The notes under the pieces: model-generated | What the model was told of the DNA's origin: nothing | Seen by the model: only the letters and a program-made list of their open reading frames with translations | Database searches by the model: none | Position numbers and translations under genes: made by a program | Source: Planctomycetota bacterium | GTDB lineage: Bacteria > Planctomycetota > Planctomycetia > Pirellulales > Pirellulaceae | Length of the DNA: 64,000 nt | NCBI GenBank assembly: GCA_017303505.1 | Contig: JAFLCP010000004.1 | Span: forward strand, 33,943-97,942 | Reading direction: 5' to 3' | Shown: positions 42,710-52,988 of the stretch, piece after piece | How positions within the stretch are numbered: the first letter of the stretch is position 1 | Layout: each line of letters starts with the position of its first letter

Positions 42710-44995
42710 TTAAGCCATTTGCCAACGTTTTCGCAACCACCACTCTACGATCAAGAGCATGGCAAAGAAGCCCAAATAGATCCACTGATCTAGGGCTTTA
42801 TCTCCCAGCCGTCGCGCCAATTCAACCTCGGTTTGCTGCGTTTGTAATCTTCGCACCAGTGAACGAACGGCTTCGACAACAGTCGTTCCATCAACCAAAG
42901 CTCCACCCGACTCTTTCGTGCTCTCCGCTAGCTGCGCCAACAATTGCCAATCGGGAATAGGATTTGCCAACTCGACCGAGTTATCTAGTACCAAGAAGGG
43001 TAATTCGGCTATCAACGGCTTTCCAGTGGCATCGTTCCCCGTACGCGGTGCTGTGGCTCGCAGCTTATAAATCCCCGCTTCACCTTCCACTAGCCAAGAA
43101 CCTTCAAGGGTTTCAGCACCCTTCTTGACGGTCTTTACTGGTATGGTTGTACCATCCGGCTTTTCAATCACAACTTGCACACTGTCGGGAATCTCTTGTT
43201 GACCTGTGCCTGCTTGCCAGCGAACGCGAAATGCGGCGTTTTGCTCGCGATATAGTCGACGTTGATCCATGGCGACAGTCAACCCTTCTTCGATGCGGTC
43301 GCGTCCTAGAACCCACAACAGCGCTTGGCGCCAAAACTGTTTATGTATTTGTTGGTCACCGTGTAGCCACCATTTCCAAGTTGAATCCACTGCCATCGCC
43401 AAAACACGGCCGCGTTCCACTCCAGCTGCCACAATCAACGGCTGCCCTTGATCACCGGCTGCAATCACCTGAATCCCTGGTAGCTGCTTAATATTCAACC
43501 AACGATTCGCTCCATCAAACGACGGCAACTTCTGCCAGATCTCGTTGTTCTTCGTACCATCACTTGCAAGTTGCATAACGGGATGTGTCCCGCTAGGCAT
43601 CATCTTGATTTCGCCATCCCAGTGCAGTTGATTCAGAACAGGTTGCCCAAAAGGTTGTTGGATACCCGCTCGCAATTGGAGTGGAATAACTTCAGCTAAC
43701 GGTGTACTACCATAACCACCTCCGTCGTAGGCATGAAAACCTCCCAACATCAATAAGCCGGCCCCATTTTCAACTCGAGTCTTTAGCAACTCCAACTGCT
43801 CACTTCCGAACGCGGCCGAATCAACGTCACCTAGAATAAATGCGTCATATTCATCACCTTCCAACACCGCCTTGAGATCAATTGGCCAACGCTCGCGTGT
43901 ACTCGGTGGAAGAATGAGAAAGTCTAGCTGTATATCGGGGGAAGCATTGATACTTCGTCGCAAGAACACTTGCTCTTGTCTCGGCTGCCCCTCGATGTAC
44001 AACGCCCGCACACCACCGCTTTTCACCGTTACAAAACTTGTCGCCATATTGTTGGTCGTGATTGCTTCGTTTGTCTGAGCCTCCGCTTCAATGACCACCC
44101 TATATTCACCGGGGTCGGGCGCAGTGATTGGAATCGAAAACGGCAAAGCTTCATCTGGCTCGCGAGGGGAGATTTGCTTGGTATCGAGAATGGTTTGTGT
44201 GCCATCGCTCGCAATCAAAGAAACCCGCATCGGAATCTGTGAACCAACAAGCCCCCGCAAACGTAGCGTTCCCTTAATATCTAAACGATTGCGTGAGAAC
44301 ACCTCCATCTCTTCCACGACGCCTTCAATGGCGATATCGCGACTATCCGCACTTCCGCCGCGCGGACCGGTACCGACAGCAATAATGGGCTGATCCATCT
44401 GCCCCATCTGCCTCGCAATTTGCAACGGATCGTAATTTGAGTTATCGGCCGTGATCGTTCCGTCACCGACGAAAACCAACCCCGCAAGTGGACTCTCGGT
44501 TTTTATCGTCGTCAAATCGAACAGTACCTTGCCGATATCTGTGACCTTACCCGTGGGCTGTGCGGGTAACTCCGCGTTACCCTCGCTGTTCAACGCCAGC
44601 GGCCTAAGTTGCCCATCATAACCATAAGCCACCAAATCCAAATCTTCTTTCGACGCTTTTGCCAGTGCGGCTACTTCGTCCCAAATCTCGCGTTGTTTTT
44701 GCCAACGCGTTAAGCCACTCGTATCGCTAGGCAATTGTTGACTCGCAGAAAAATCTAACATCACCGCTAGCGTTGCTCGTTGCGATTTGAATTGACTCCA
44801 TACCATGCCAGGCCGGAGCATAGCGAATATAACCAATAAAATCAGCAGTAAGCGAAGGCCTATGAGGATGCGCTGTCGCAACGGACTAGCGGACGAGAAC
44901 TGCGGCTTGATCCACAGACCTGCCAACAACAGCACAGCAACCGCAATTACCAACCACCAACTGCCAAGCAGAGGCTCGAAACTCCAAGAGGTCAT
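42710..44995 (-). CDS. Membrane VWA / glutamine-amidotransferase-like protein of the MoxR operon
   Basis: 761 residues. Two N-terminal transmembrane helices (about 12-30 and 42-62), then a VWA-like domain beginning 'TLAVMLDFSASQQLP' with the MIDAS start DFSAS, beta-sandwich segments, a class I glutamine-amidotransferase-like fold (about 330-560, 'ALYIEGQPRQEQVFLRRSI', 'GAGLLMLGGFHAYDGGGYGST'), and a last transmembrane helix near the C-terminus ('WIYLGFFAMLLIVEWWLRKRW'). The catalytic Cys of true amidotransferases is not seen, so the fold probably has a binding role. It overlaps the upstream BatA-like gene by four bases. The likely role is in envelope maintenance with MoxR. Confidence 0.8.
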   Translation of the reverse strand: MTSWSFEPLLGSWWLVIAVAVLLLAGLWIKPQFSSASPLRQRILIGLRLLLILLVIFAMLRPGMVWSQFKSQRATLAVMLDFSASQQLPSDTSGLTRWQKQREIWDEVAALAKASKEDLDLVAYGYDGQLRPLALNSEGNAELPAQPTGKVTDIGKVLFDLTTIKTESPLAGLVFVGDGTITADNSNYDPLQIARQMGQMDQPIIAVGTGPRGGSADSRDIAIEGVVEEMEVFSRNRLDIKGTLRLRGLVGSQIPMRVSLIASDGTQTILDTKQISPREPDEALPFSIPITAPDPGEYRVVIEAEAQTNEAITTNNMATSFVTVKSGGVRALYIEGQPRQEQVFLRRSINASPDIQLDFLILPPSTRERWPIDLKAVLEGDEYDAFILGDVDSAAFGSEQLELLKTRVENGAGLLMLGGFHAYDGGGYGSTPLAEVIPLQLRAGIQQPFGQPVLNQLHWDGEIKMMPSGTHPVMQLASDGTKNNEIWQKLPSFDGANRWLNIKQLPGIQVIAAGDQGQPLIVAAGVERGRVLAMAVDSTWKWWLHGDQQIHKQFWRQALLWVLGRDRIEEGLTVAMDQRRLYREQNAAFRVRWQAGTGQQEIPDSVQVVIEKPDGTTIPVKTVKKGAETLEGSWLVEGEAGIYKLRATAPRTGNDATGKPLIAELPFLVLDNSVELANPIPDWQLLAQLAESTKESGGALVDGTTVVEAVRSLVRRLQTQQTEVELARRLGDKALDQWIYLGFFAMLLIVEWWLRKRWQMA

Positions 44996-47397
44996 GCTGC
45001 AACACGCCCTCCAGAACGTTTAGTCGCCTTTCCTCCACCTGGGTTCCATTGATAGAACCGGTTGGCCATCCATTGCTCGCCAAACAACAAGGCACATACC
45101 AACAGCATCACAAACGGAAAGAGCTCGCGTCCATACCGAGCTTCTCCGACACTCTTTTCCACATCGCTCAAATCACGAGCGATCCGACAATTCTCGGCGC
45201 CCAGGATAACCTCCAGGTCGCTCTTTTCCATGCGTTGTAAATCGGAGACATTCGCCGGCGAATTCACTGACACCCCGCGCACAACGGGACGATCTGTAAC
45301 ACCACGTAAACGATAAACTCCGGGGAGTTGCAGATTAGGTATCAACACGTTTCCGGAACGCACATCCAATTTTGATGTGTCACCACGCGGCGTAAATAAT
45401 CGATACTGCTCGGGAAATCTCTCGCTTGGATTGCTGAGTACCGCAGATTGCCCCACCGCATAATTGCTCTTCTCATCAACGGAACCCGCCAGGTATCGAA
45501 TACTCCCTAACATCAATCCGTACGTTGGCCACCATTCCGTTGAACTGGTCAACTCATTCCACGGATTGCGATCCGTCACACTTAACGATTCAGGCACGAT
45601 GGTCGTCCAGGTTATGATGCGACCTCGGCCACGATTCTGTTCAACCACTGCCGGCAACCCACTCAAACTGTACCGTACTAATGTTTGAGGTACGGCACCC
45701 GTCGAACTTTCTTTTAGTGACACATCCCAATGCCGAAATACAGGCAAACTTGCGAAAGGCGCATCGGCGACGCGGCCACCGAAGAACTGAAAAATAGCAT
45801 GGCTGGGTCTGTCGGGAACAAAGTAAACGGATCGATCATCGCTAGCGCGTCTCGAAATACGCTCCGGTATCCCCGGCAACAATTTGCTTACAGGGGCCTG
45901 CTTAACCGTTTCAGGATTTCCGATGCGTGGCCCCATCACGATCATCAATCCGCCACCATCTTGAACGTAGCGATCGAGCTTTCCAACATCAGGATCCGTT
46001 AAGCCAGCAGGATCAAGTAGAACGGCAACTTCATACTTTTCTATAGGAAAGTTCTTTAACTCTGTTAACTCACATTCATCGACCACCTCGCTTCCGCTGG
46101 CTGATAAAATGGTGGCCATCAAGCTTCGCTCTTCGGTCGCTTCGCCAATGACTAACAACTTGCCAACTTCCCCCACACTCAGTGTCAAGTATCGCACATC
46201 ATCCACCACTAAGGGATCGCCTCTCTCTAGTCGGATGCGATAATACTGAGTCCCTTGAGTCAACTCGCGTATTTCAAATTTCACGGTAGCTGAAGATGCA
46301 GAACTCAGATCCACAAACTGTCTTTGCACAACAGTTGTTTCAGGCACCACTAGTTTGCCATCCCGAATCATGGGCAAGTTTGCATCCTCTTTCTCTTGCA
46401 ACAATTCAACGGCCACTTTATCTCCCGCCATTGAATCCGTTCTGCTTACCGTAGTCTCGACATTCACCGACCCTCCCGGTGCGAGCTGCGCTTGGCTCAA
46501 CTCCAGATTGCCCAGACTCCAATTCTGCGGACTCTCGACACCTACATCGAGAATCTGTAGAAGTACCGCTGGCTTTGCTTCAAACAACCCTTTAATGCCG
46601 AACTCTTCCGCTCGCGCCCAATTGCTGCGACTCATGTCCGTAACCACGTAAACTTCGCGTCGCTCCAAAGCATCTCCGCGAACAAGTTGCACGCCCCGCT
46701 GAATCATTTGCGGCAAATCAGACGCTTGATATTGAATCTCTACTCGTTCAAGCTGTCGAAGGGCCGAACTACGATCGAGCGCAAATTGCCCAGCCGGTTG
46801 AGTGAGAATGGCCACTTTGCTTTCACTTGGCAACTTTTGAATGAGCTCGCTCACCAACTCTTTCGCTACATCCAAACGTGTTTTATTGGAGAACTTGTAA
46901 TCCATCGTTGGACTGGTATCGATGATCACAACAGCTGCTACGGGAGAATCTTGTTCCAAAGCAGGCGGCGCAGCTCCACGCGTGACAGTCATGACACTCC
47001 ACCCAAATGCCGCCAACCATAGGACAGCAGAAGCGGCACCGGTCGCAGCGATTACGGATGTCGGCTTGCGCCCCGCGAGAGAAATCAAGAAAGCAATAGT
47101 CGCCAACACCGCCAAAAGCCCAACACCACCCACCGCTAACCATGTTGCAAGCATGTCACTATGGACATTCGGGCGAGCCAGCGCGAAAGCCATGAGCAAC
47201 AAAACTAATCCTCGCAACGCTAACAGCAGCCATTGACGAACCTGCCAAGAACGACGATGGGTCTGAACCGTCTGTTTGACGAACCGTAATGCAGGAAAGG
47301 TGATTGGCTTGGGTGGCCGTTGAGACCACAAGTGCAAGACGATCGGAACGATCGCCAGCAAACCACCCGCTAATAGCGATAGATGCAAAAACGTCAT
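44992..47397 (-). CDS. BatA-like membrane protein with VWA domain
   Basis: 801 residues. The N-terminus is the BatA/aerotolerance region: 'LSLLAGGLLAIVPIVLHLWSQRPPKPITFPALRFVKQ' plus further membrane helices (about 55-78, 88-110, 120-140). A VWA-like domain follows ('AAVVIIDTSPTMDYKFSNKTRLDVAKELV'; the MIDAS reads DTSPT, with the third Ser replaced by Thr). Later there is a Rossmann-like segment ('VAVLLDPAGLTDPDVGKLDRYVQDGGGLMIVMG') and a C-terminal helix. It lies four bases after the DUF58 gene and overlaps the next one. Such proteins work with MoxR ATPases as metal-dependent adhesion modules; the client is unknown. Confidence 0.85.
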   Translation of the reverse strand: MTFLHLSLLAGGLLAIVPIVLHLWSQRPPKPITFPALRFVKQTVQTHRRSWQVRQWLLLALRGLVLLLMAFALARPNVHSDMLATWLAVGGVGLLAVLATIAFLISLAGRKPTSVIAATGAASAVLWLAAFGWSVMTVTRGAAPPALEQDSPVAAVVIIDTSPTMDYKFSNKTRLDVAKELVSELIQKLPSESKVAILTQPAGQFALDRSSALRQLERVEIQYQASDLPQMIQRGVQLVRGDALERREVYVVTDMSRSNWARAEEFGIKGLFEAKPAVLLQILDVGVESPQNWSLGNLELSQAQLAPGGSVNVETTVSRTDSMAGDKVAVELLQEKEDANLPMIRDGKLVVPETTVVQRQFVDLSSASSATVKFEIRELTQGTQYYRIRLERGDPLVVDDVRYLTLSVGEVGKLLVIGEATEERSLMATILSASGSEVVDECELTELKNFPIEKYEVAVLLDPAGLTDPDVGKLDRYVQDGGGLMIVMGPRIGNPETVKQAPVSKLLPGIPERISRRASDDRSVYFVPDRPSHAIFQFFGGRVADAPFASLPVFRHWDVSLKESSTGAVPQTLVRYSLSGLPAVVEQNRGRGRIITWTTIVPESLSVTDRNPWNELTSSTEWWPTYGLMLGSIRYLAGSVDEKSNYAVGQSAVLSNPSERFPEQYRLFTPRGDTSKLDVRSGNVLIPNLQLPGVYRLRGVTDRPVVRGVSVNSPANVSDLQRMEKSDLEVILGAENCRIARDLSDVEKSVGEARYGRELFPFVMLLVCALLFGEQWMANRFYQWNPGGGKATKRSGGRVAA

Positions 47398-47401
47398 CGC
47401 C

Positions 47402-48298
47402 TTAGCCCCTATCCCTGCGTTTCAAGAGATACTCCATCAACGCCTTATCGTAGGCCATGCCCGTATCTAATGGTACATAATCGATCCTGGCTTCAGCACA
47501 TGCGTTCTTCAATTCATCACGATATGCGGCCACTTCATCTCGATATTGTTGCCCAACTACATCTGCATCAACGGGCATCGATTGCCCACTCTCTGGATCA
47601 GCCAGCAGAACGTTGCCCGAAAATGGAAAACTCACTTCGGCTTCATCGAGGATATGAAATACGATGACATCATGGCCCGAAAAGCGTAACAACCGGAGTG
47701 CAGCCAATGCTTCTTTTGTATCTCCCAACAGATCGCTAAAAACCATGACCAAACTTCGATGACTGATCATAGCGGCAAGCTGTTTAATCGCCGCTGCAAT
47801 ATCTGTTTGTCCTGTCGCTTTAATCTTAGTCAACAAGCTGAGTATATTTGGCAACTGACCTTTGCGGCTTTTCGGTGGCAAACTCGCGCGAATCTTTGTG
47901 TCAAATGTCACCACACCTACAGGATCTTGCTGCATGATCATCAAGTACGACAGGGCGGCGACCAAACAAATTGAATAATCAAGTTTGGTAAGTTGCTGTC
48001 GATACGTGTAAGCCATCGATTGGCTCAAGTCGACCATCAGATAACCGGTCAAATTCGTTTCTGATTCGAACTTTTTGACATAGTACTTTTCGGTTTTAGC
48101 ATACGCTAACCAGTCGATATCCTTCGGATCGTCACCCGGTACATACCTGCGATGTTCACTGAACTCGACCGAGAACCCTTGAAATGGACTAGCATGTAAG
48201 CCTTGCAGAAAACCGCGCACGACCATTTGAGCCCGCAAATCAAGGCGTTTGATTTGCGCTGCCAATTCAGGCTTTAGATATTGCTCAACAGCCGTCAT
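47402..48298 (-). CDS. DUF58 domain protein
   Basis: 298 residues. The DUF58 core is evident: 'GFSVEFSEHRRYVPGDDPKDIDWLAYAKTEKYYVKKFESETNLTGYLMVDLSQSMAY', with a VWA-like MIDAS start DLSQS, and 'RSLVMVFSDLLGD' later. The family is nearly always encoded next to a MoxR AAA ATPase and is believed to be its client or adaptor. No membrane span is seen, so it is cytoplasmic or peripheral. It lies 70 bp after moxR and four bases before the BatA-like gene. Confidence 0.9.
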   Translation of the reverse strand: MTAVEQYLKPELAAQIKRLDLRAQMVVRGFLQGLHASPFQGFSVEFSEHRRYVPGDDPKDIDWLAYAKTEKYYVKKFESETNLTGYLMVDLSQSMAYTYRQQLTKLDYSICLVAALSYLMIMQQDPVGVVTFDTKIRASLPPKSRKGQLPNILSLLTKIKATGQTDIAAAIKQLAAMISHRSLVMVFSDLLGDTKEALAALRLLRFSGHDVIVFHILDEAEVSFPFSGNVLLADPESGQSMPVDADVVGQQYRDEVAAYRDELKNACAEARIDYVPLDTGMAYDKALMEYLLKRRDRG

Positions 48299-48368
48299 AT
48301 GTGCCGGTCGTTCTTTGAAAAGACGTCGATTGTTTAGGACGCAATGAGAAGAAGAAACATAGAGTTAC

Positions 48369-49430
48369 TTATTCTTGAACCGGCGGTGGCACCGGGGCAT
48401 TAGCAAACTTTGGAATCTCCGGTTCAGGAATATCCTTAAGCAATCGCTGAATCATCTTATCTGTGGTGATCCCTTCCGCTTGTGCCTGGAAGTTGGTGCT
48501 CACTCGATGCCGCAATACGGGAATTGCGATACGGCGAACATCGTCGATCGACACGCTGAATCGCCCATCCATGGCCGCAATGGCCTTGCCACCCATTATC
48601 AAAAATTGCCCTGCACGTGGACCAGCTCCCCAATCCACCATCTCGCGGACATAGGGTGGAGCACGATCATCGCTCGGTCGCGTCGCGCGAACCAAATGCG
48701 CAACGTACTTCACGACAAAAGGGCTGACAGCCACACTCTGCACCAACTTCTGAATATTCAAGATCAATCGGCCCGAAAGTACTTTGCTCACTTCCGGCTT
48801 TTCATGACGCGTGGTCGCCAACAAAATCTTTTCTTCTTCGTCCGCAGTCGGATACCCCACTTTGATATTGAACATAAAACGATCCAACTGCGCTTCCGGC
48901 AACGGATACGTACCTTCTTGTTCAATCGGGTTTTGAGTGGCAATGGTGAAAAAGGGCTCGGGCAAGGTGTATGTTGTGCGTCCAACCGTTACTTCGCGCT
49001 CTTGCATCGCCTGCAACAAGGCTGCCTGCGTTTTAGGTGGCGTACGGTTGATTTCGTCCGCCAGCAGAATGTTGGTAAATATTGGCCCTTCGACAAAACG
49101 AAATTCGCGTTTCCCCGCGGCATCTTCATCGAGAACATTCGTTCCCGTGATGTCGCTCGGCATCAAGTCAGGCGTAAATTGAATGCGCTTGAACGATACG
49201 TCTAGGATCCGCGCTAACGAACTTACCATCAAAGTCTTGGCAAGCCCCGGCACTCCTTCAAGTAAGCAATGGCCGCGTGTGAAAATCGCAGCAAACAGTT
49301 GCTCCACCACATCGTCTTGGCCGATGATTACTTTGGCCAGTTCCTGACGCATCGCATCCCGATGCTCGCGAAACTCACGCAATAAATCTCCGACGTTGCG
49401 TGCCTTGGCCGGTGCTTGTTTTTCTTCCAT
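48369..49430 (-). CDS. MoxR-family AAA+ ATPase
   Basis: 353 residues, first gene of the operon. 'VIIGQDDVVEQLFAAIFTRGHCLLEGVPGLAKTLM' contains the Walker A motif GVPGLAKT; 'ILLADEINRTPPKTQAALLQAMQEREVTVG' contains Walker B and sensor elements; 'ATQNPIEQEGTYPLPEAQLDRFMF' contains sensor 1 and the Arg finger. The C-terminal lid is 'FLIMGGKAIAAMDGRFSVSIDDVRR'. MoxR ATPases act as chaperones that insert cofactors or remodel VWA-domain partners, and the three downstream genes encode such proteins. The N- and C-termini are Pro/Ala-rich. Confidence 0.93.
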   Translation of the reverse strand: MEEKQAPAKARNVGDLLREFREHRDAMRQELAKVIIGQDDVVEQLFAAIFTRGHCLLEGVPGLAKTLMVSSLARILDVSFKRIQFTPDLMPSDITGTNVLDEDAAGKREFRFVEGPIFTNILLADEINRTPPKTQAALLQAMQEREVTVGRTTYTLPEPFFTIATQNPIEQEGTYPLPEAQLDRFMFNIKVGYPTADEEEKILLATTRHEKPEVSKVLSGRLILNIQKLVQSVAVSPFVVKYVAHLVRATRPSDDRAPPYVREMVDWGAGPRAGQFLIMGGKAIAAMDGRFSVSIDDVRRIAIPVLRHRVSTNFQAQAEGITTDKMIQRLLKDIPEPEIPKFANAPVPPPVQE

Positions 49431-49608
49431 GGAACCTGCTTCTATATTCCGCTCTATGGCTGTTAGTCGCTATGCTATCTGAAGAAAAGCCGTCGATGGA
49501 TCGCTCGCTCCATTTCGCCTAATCCCCATACACCACTATTCTATCGACGGACGGTTGGAAAAGAATGCACCTCGCTGAATTACTTCGGTGAGGTAAAAAG
49601 GATAAAAT

Positions 49609-51942
49609 ATGCTCAACAGGCACAAACCACTCAGCCTACTTATTTCAGCCATCTTAGTGTGCATTCAGCTCCTAGCTCCTCGCATCACCTTAGCCCAAGA
49701 GGGACGCAACCTCACTGCGGCTCAAGTAAATCAAGGGATAGGGCGAGGTGTCGACTATCTGCTTAAAGTCCAGAACCAGAATTCTGGCGGATGGGACGAG
49801 TATGCGGCGGAAAATTGTGGGGCTTCCGCCTTAATCACACTAGCGCTTCTCAATTCGGGGGTACCCCCAACCCATCCCGCGATCGCGAAAGCCCTCAATT
49901 ATTTGCGTGGAATTCAGGCCAATCGAACCTATTCCGTCGCCCTTCAAACCATGGTTTTTTGCGCAGCCAATCCCAACGAGGATATGCTGCGAATCAAACA
50001 AAATGTCCAATGGCTTATCCAAGCTCAGCGCCCCAACGGAATGTGGGGCTACGAACTCACCAACCTCTCCTCGGACCCGTCGAACACCCAGTTTGCGCTA
50101 CTCGCTCTCTCTGATGCACAAAAACTAGGTGTCCCGGTCCCCCCAAGAACCTATGAATTGTCACTCCGCTACTGGCTTCAAGCCCAAGGCAGAGATGGAG
50201 CCTGGAGCTACAACGACAACATGTTCACCGGAAGCATGACCGCCGCTGGTATCACCTCTGTCGTCATCACCGTTGGTCAATTGGGCCAACCACACGCGAG
50301 TATCAAGAACAATCGCATCGATTGTTGCGGCAAAACCAACATCACCAACGATCCTATTGAAGGCGCTCTCAACTGGCTCGCCAAAAATTTTAAGGTTTTT
50401 GCTAATCCTGGTGGTCAATGGCAACTCTATTATCTCTACGGCCTCGAAAGAGTTGGACGCCTTACCGGACAACGATTTATCGGTGAACACGATTGGTATC
50501 GTGAAGGTGCTGCTCAACTTTTAGGACAACAAGACCGGCTCGAAGGTTTCTTCACATCAACTAGCGGCTTCGAAGCGTCACTCCATATCAACACGGCTCT
50601 CGCCTTGCTCTTTCTATCCAAAGGGAAACGACAAGTTGTCATAAGCCGACTCGATTATGGTCCCGCCGAAGATTGGAATTTGCATCGCTATGCAATTCCC
50701 AACCTGACCGGCCATATCGAACAAGCTTGGAAGCGCGATCTATCTTGGCAGACCATTGAAATCGAAAAGTCGCGACTCGAAGATCTTCTTGAATCGCCCG
50801 TCTTGTTCATTTCAGGTTCCGAAGAAATTCGTTTCACCGCCGAACAGAAACGGATGCTAAAGCAATACGTCGATAACGGAGGTTTCATATTTGCGGAAGC
50901 CTGCAATGGAGATGGTTGCAATGGTGCCGCCTTCGATCGTTCATATCGAGCTTTGATCGAAGAGCTGTTTGAGCAACCCTTGCAGAAACTGCCACCGACG
51001 CACCCGATTTGGTTTGCGGAAGCCTCGATTGATCCTCAATCACTGCCTGAAGAGTTTTGGTTGTTCGGTCTCGATCATTGTTGCCGAACCAGCATCGTTT
51101 ACAGCCCGATCCCACTATCTTGCCGCTGGGAACTTAACCCACCCATCAAAATGCAACGTGAGATTGCTCCCAGTGTCCAAAGCGAACTCGATAATGCCAC
51201 CAAAGTAGGCATCAACGTTGCAGCTTATGCCACAGGTCGCCAACTCAAAGAAAAACTTGATTCCGTACAAGTAGTGCGACCAGATTCTGAAGCTACACAA
51301 ATCCTTAGAGGTCACATCGCAATTCCCAAAATCCAACACGGTGGTGGCTCCAACGATGCGCCTCGTGCGATCCCCAATCTATTGCAGTGGTTTCGCAAAG
51401 AACAACCAGCGGACGTTGCGACGAAGCCAGTGCTTATCAACGCCAAACTTGAAGAACTAGAAAAGTACCCCGTCGTCTTCATGCACGGACGGGCTAGCTT
51501 CAGTTTTACAGAAGAAGAGAGAACAGCCTTAAGAACATATCTGGAGCGAGGTGGCTTTCTTTTCGCAGATGCAATCTGCGCCAATACCGCATTTGCAGAA
51601 TCCTTTCGCAAAGAAATGGCCCTGATCGCTCCCAACAATCCCCTGCAACCACTTCCGGCAACTCATCCACTTCTTACGGAAGAGTTTACTGGCTTCGATA
51701 TACGACAAGTAAGCCTGATCGATCCCATGAAACGTGGGACAGGTGGCGTTGTTGCTCAAAAACAAGAGTCGATCCCCGAGTTGGAATTCATCACTTGGGA
51801 AGACCGGGTCGCAGTCGTCTTCTCGCCACTCGACTTGAGCTGTGCATTGGAAAGCCAACAGTCACTTCAATGCAAAGGCTATACACGTGACGATGCAGCC
51901 AAGATCGGTATTAACATCATCTTATACGCGATGCTGCAATGA
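49609..51942 (+). CDS. Exported terpene-cyclase-like repeat protein with two DUF4159 domains
   Basis: 777 residues. A signal peptide covers about 1-29. Residues about 35-370 form an alpha/alpha toroid like prenyltransferase/squalene-oxidase repeats ('VDYLLKVQNQNSGGWDEYAAENCGASALITLALLNSG', 'LIQAQRPNGMWGY'). Two DUF4159-like domains follow. The first is about 395-535 ('LLESPVLFISGSEEIRFTAEQKRMLKQYVDNGGFIFAEACNG', 'LFGLDHCCRTSIVYSPIPLSCRWE'). The second is about 610-770 ('YPVVFMHGRASFSFTEEERTALRTYLERGGFLFADAICANTAF', 'AVVFSPLDLSCALE'). DUF4159 is typical of proteins near MoxR/BatA operons. AAGGA lies seven bases before ATG 49609. It is divergent from moxR and probably works with it. Confidence 0.82.
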   Translation: MLNRHKPLSLLISAILVCIQLLAPRITLAQEGRNLTAAQVNQGIGRGVDYLLKVQNQNSGGWDEYAAENCGASALITLALLNSGVPPTHPAIAKALNYLRGIQANRTYSVALQTMVFCAANPNEDMLRIKQNVQWLIQAQRPNGMWGYELTNLSSDPSNTQFALLALSDAQKLGVPVPPRTYELSLRYWLQAQGRDGAWSYNDNMFTGSMTAAGITSVVITVGQLGQPHASIKNNRIDCCGKTNITNDPIEGALNWLAKNFKVFANPGGQWQLYYLYGLERVGRLTGQRFIGEHDWYREGAAQLLGQQDRLEGFFTSTSGFEASLHINTALALLFLSKGKRQVVISRLDYGPAEDWNLHRYAIPNLTGHIEQAWKRDLSWQTIEIEKSRLEDLLESPVLFISGSEEIRFTAEQKRMLKQYVDNGGFIFAEACNGDGCNGAAFDRSYRALIEELFEQPLQKLPPTHPIWFAEASIDPQSLPEEFWLFGLDHCCRTSIVYSPIPLSCRWELNPPIKMQREIAPSVQSELDNATKVGINVAAYATGRQLKEKLDSVQVVRPDSEATQILRGHIAIPKIQHGGGSNDAPRAIPNLLQWFRKEQPADVATKPVLINAKLEELEKYPVVFMHGRASFSFTEEERTALRTYLERGGFLFADAICANTAFAESFRKEMALIAPNNPLQPLPATHPLLTEEFTGFDIRQVSLIDPMKRGTGGVVAQKQESIPELEFITWEDRVAVVFSPLDLSCALESQQSLQCKGYTRDDAAKIGINIILYAMLQ

Positions 51943-51961
51943 TCGGAGATTGACCCTAGTT

Positions 51962-52957
51962 TCAACGCTCTGATTGCAATCTTCGATGTCGGAGCATATC
52001 AGCGGCCACCGCTAAAACAATCACGCCTCCTGTGACCATACGCTTCATCGGCTCGGACGCGGAAATACTCGATAGACCCGTTTGCAAAACGGCAATCACC
52101 AACACACCCCAAAAAGTTTGAATCACCGATCCGCGCCCACCCATCAAACTTGTGCCGCCGATTACTGCGGCGGCAATCGCTGATAACTCTAAGCCAATAG
52201 CTGCGTTCGGGTCCGCCGACGACAAGAGACTACAATGCATGACGGCCCCGATACCACATAAGATGCCTAAGATCACAAACGCTGCAATGCGATACGGACG
52301 CGGATCAATTCCGGAATATCTGGCCGCCATTTCATTGGTACCAATGGTGACCCAATACCTCCCCAGAATAGTTCGTGCCAAAACCACTTGCCCAATCAGA
52401 ACAATACTCAAGGCTAAAGCAAAGGCAGGCGAAATCCCCCACGAACCACTCGCCCCAAACCACTCCAACGATGAACCGAGATACTTGGTTTTAGAATCGG
52501 CAACATAATACGTCGCTCCACGAGCGATTTCCAACATACCCAAGGTCACGATGAATGATGGAATCCTAAGTTGGACACTAATAATTCCATTGGTAAGTCC
52601 ACACAGGGAGCCCACACATATAGCCGCCATCAAAGCTACAGATAAGGGCCATTCTTTATCAATGGCCAGAACTCCAATCACTACAGAACACAACGCTAAC
52701 ACAGAACCAACGGATAAATCGATTCCACCTGCGATCAACACAAAGGTCATTCCGACGGCCACTATCGTGAGTGCCGGGATCTGGTTGGCAATCGATATCG
52801 CAGTCCGCAGACTCAAAAATCGATCGTTCAATTGACTGAAGATCAAGACCAACACGATCAAGACGACAATCAACGCACAGGAATTTAGAATTCCAGCGCT
52901 ATAGCTCTTCCACTTGTTCGGACTCTGCAATGTTGAAGAAGCTAAAGGCTGTGTCAT
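51962..52957 (-). CDS. rbsC: Ribose-type ABC transporter permease
   Basis: 331 residues with about nine transmembrane helices. Family marks are 'ALTIVAVGMTFVLIAGGIDLSVGSVLALCSV', 'VGSLCGLTNGIISVQLRIPSFIVTLGMLEIARGATY', 'GTNEMAARYSGIDPRPYRIAAFVILGILCGIGAV', and 'AIAAAVIGGTSLMGGRGSVIQTFWGVLVIAVLQTGLSS'. It is the last gene of a minus-strand operon after the substrate-binding lipoprotein. The operon lacks the ATPase subunit (RbsA) that the permease needs, so that gene must be elsewhere. It converges on the DUF4159 gene, 19 bp apart. Confidence 0.92.
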   Translation of the reverse strand: MTQPLASSTLQSPNKWKSYSAGILNSCALIVVLIVLVLIFSQLNDRFLSLRTAISIANQIPALTIVAVGMTFVLIAGGIDLSVGSVLALCSVVIGVLAIDKEWPLSVALMAAICVGSLCGLTNGIISVQLRIPSFIVTLGMLEIARGATYYVADSKTKYLGSSLEWFGASGSWGISPAFALALSIVLIGQVVLARTILGRYWVTIGTNEMAARYSGIDPRPYRIAAFVILGILCGIGAVMHCSLLSSADPNAAIGLELSAIAAAVIGGTSLMGGRGSVIQTFWGVLVIAVLQTGLSSISASEPMKRMVTGGVIVLAVAADMLRHRRLQSER

Positions 52958-52988
52958 GGCGTCACGCGTTTTTTAGAACAAAGCCAAA

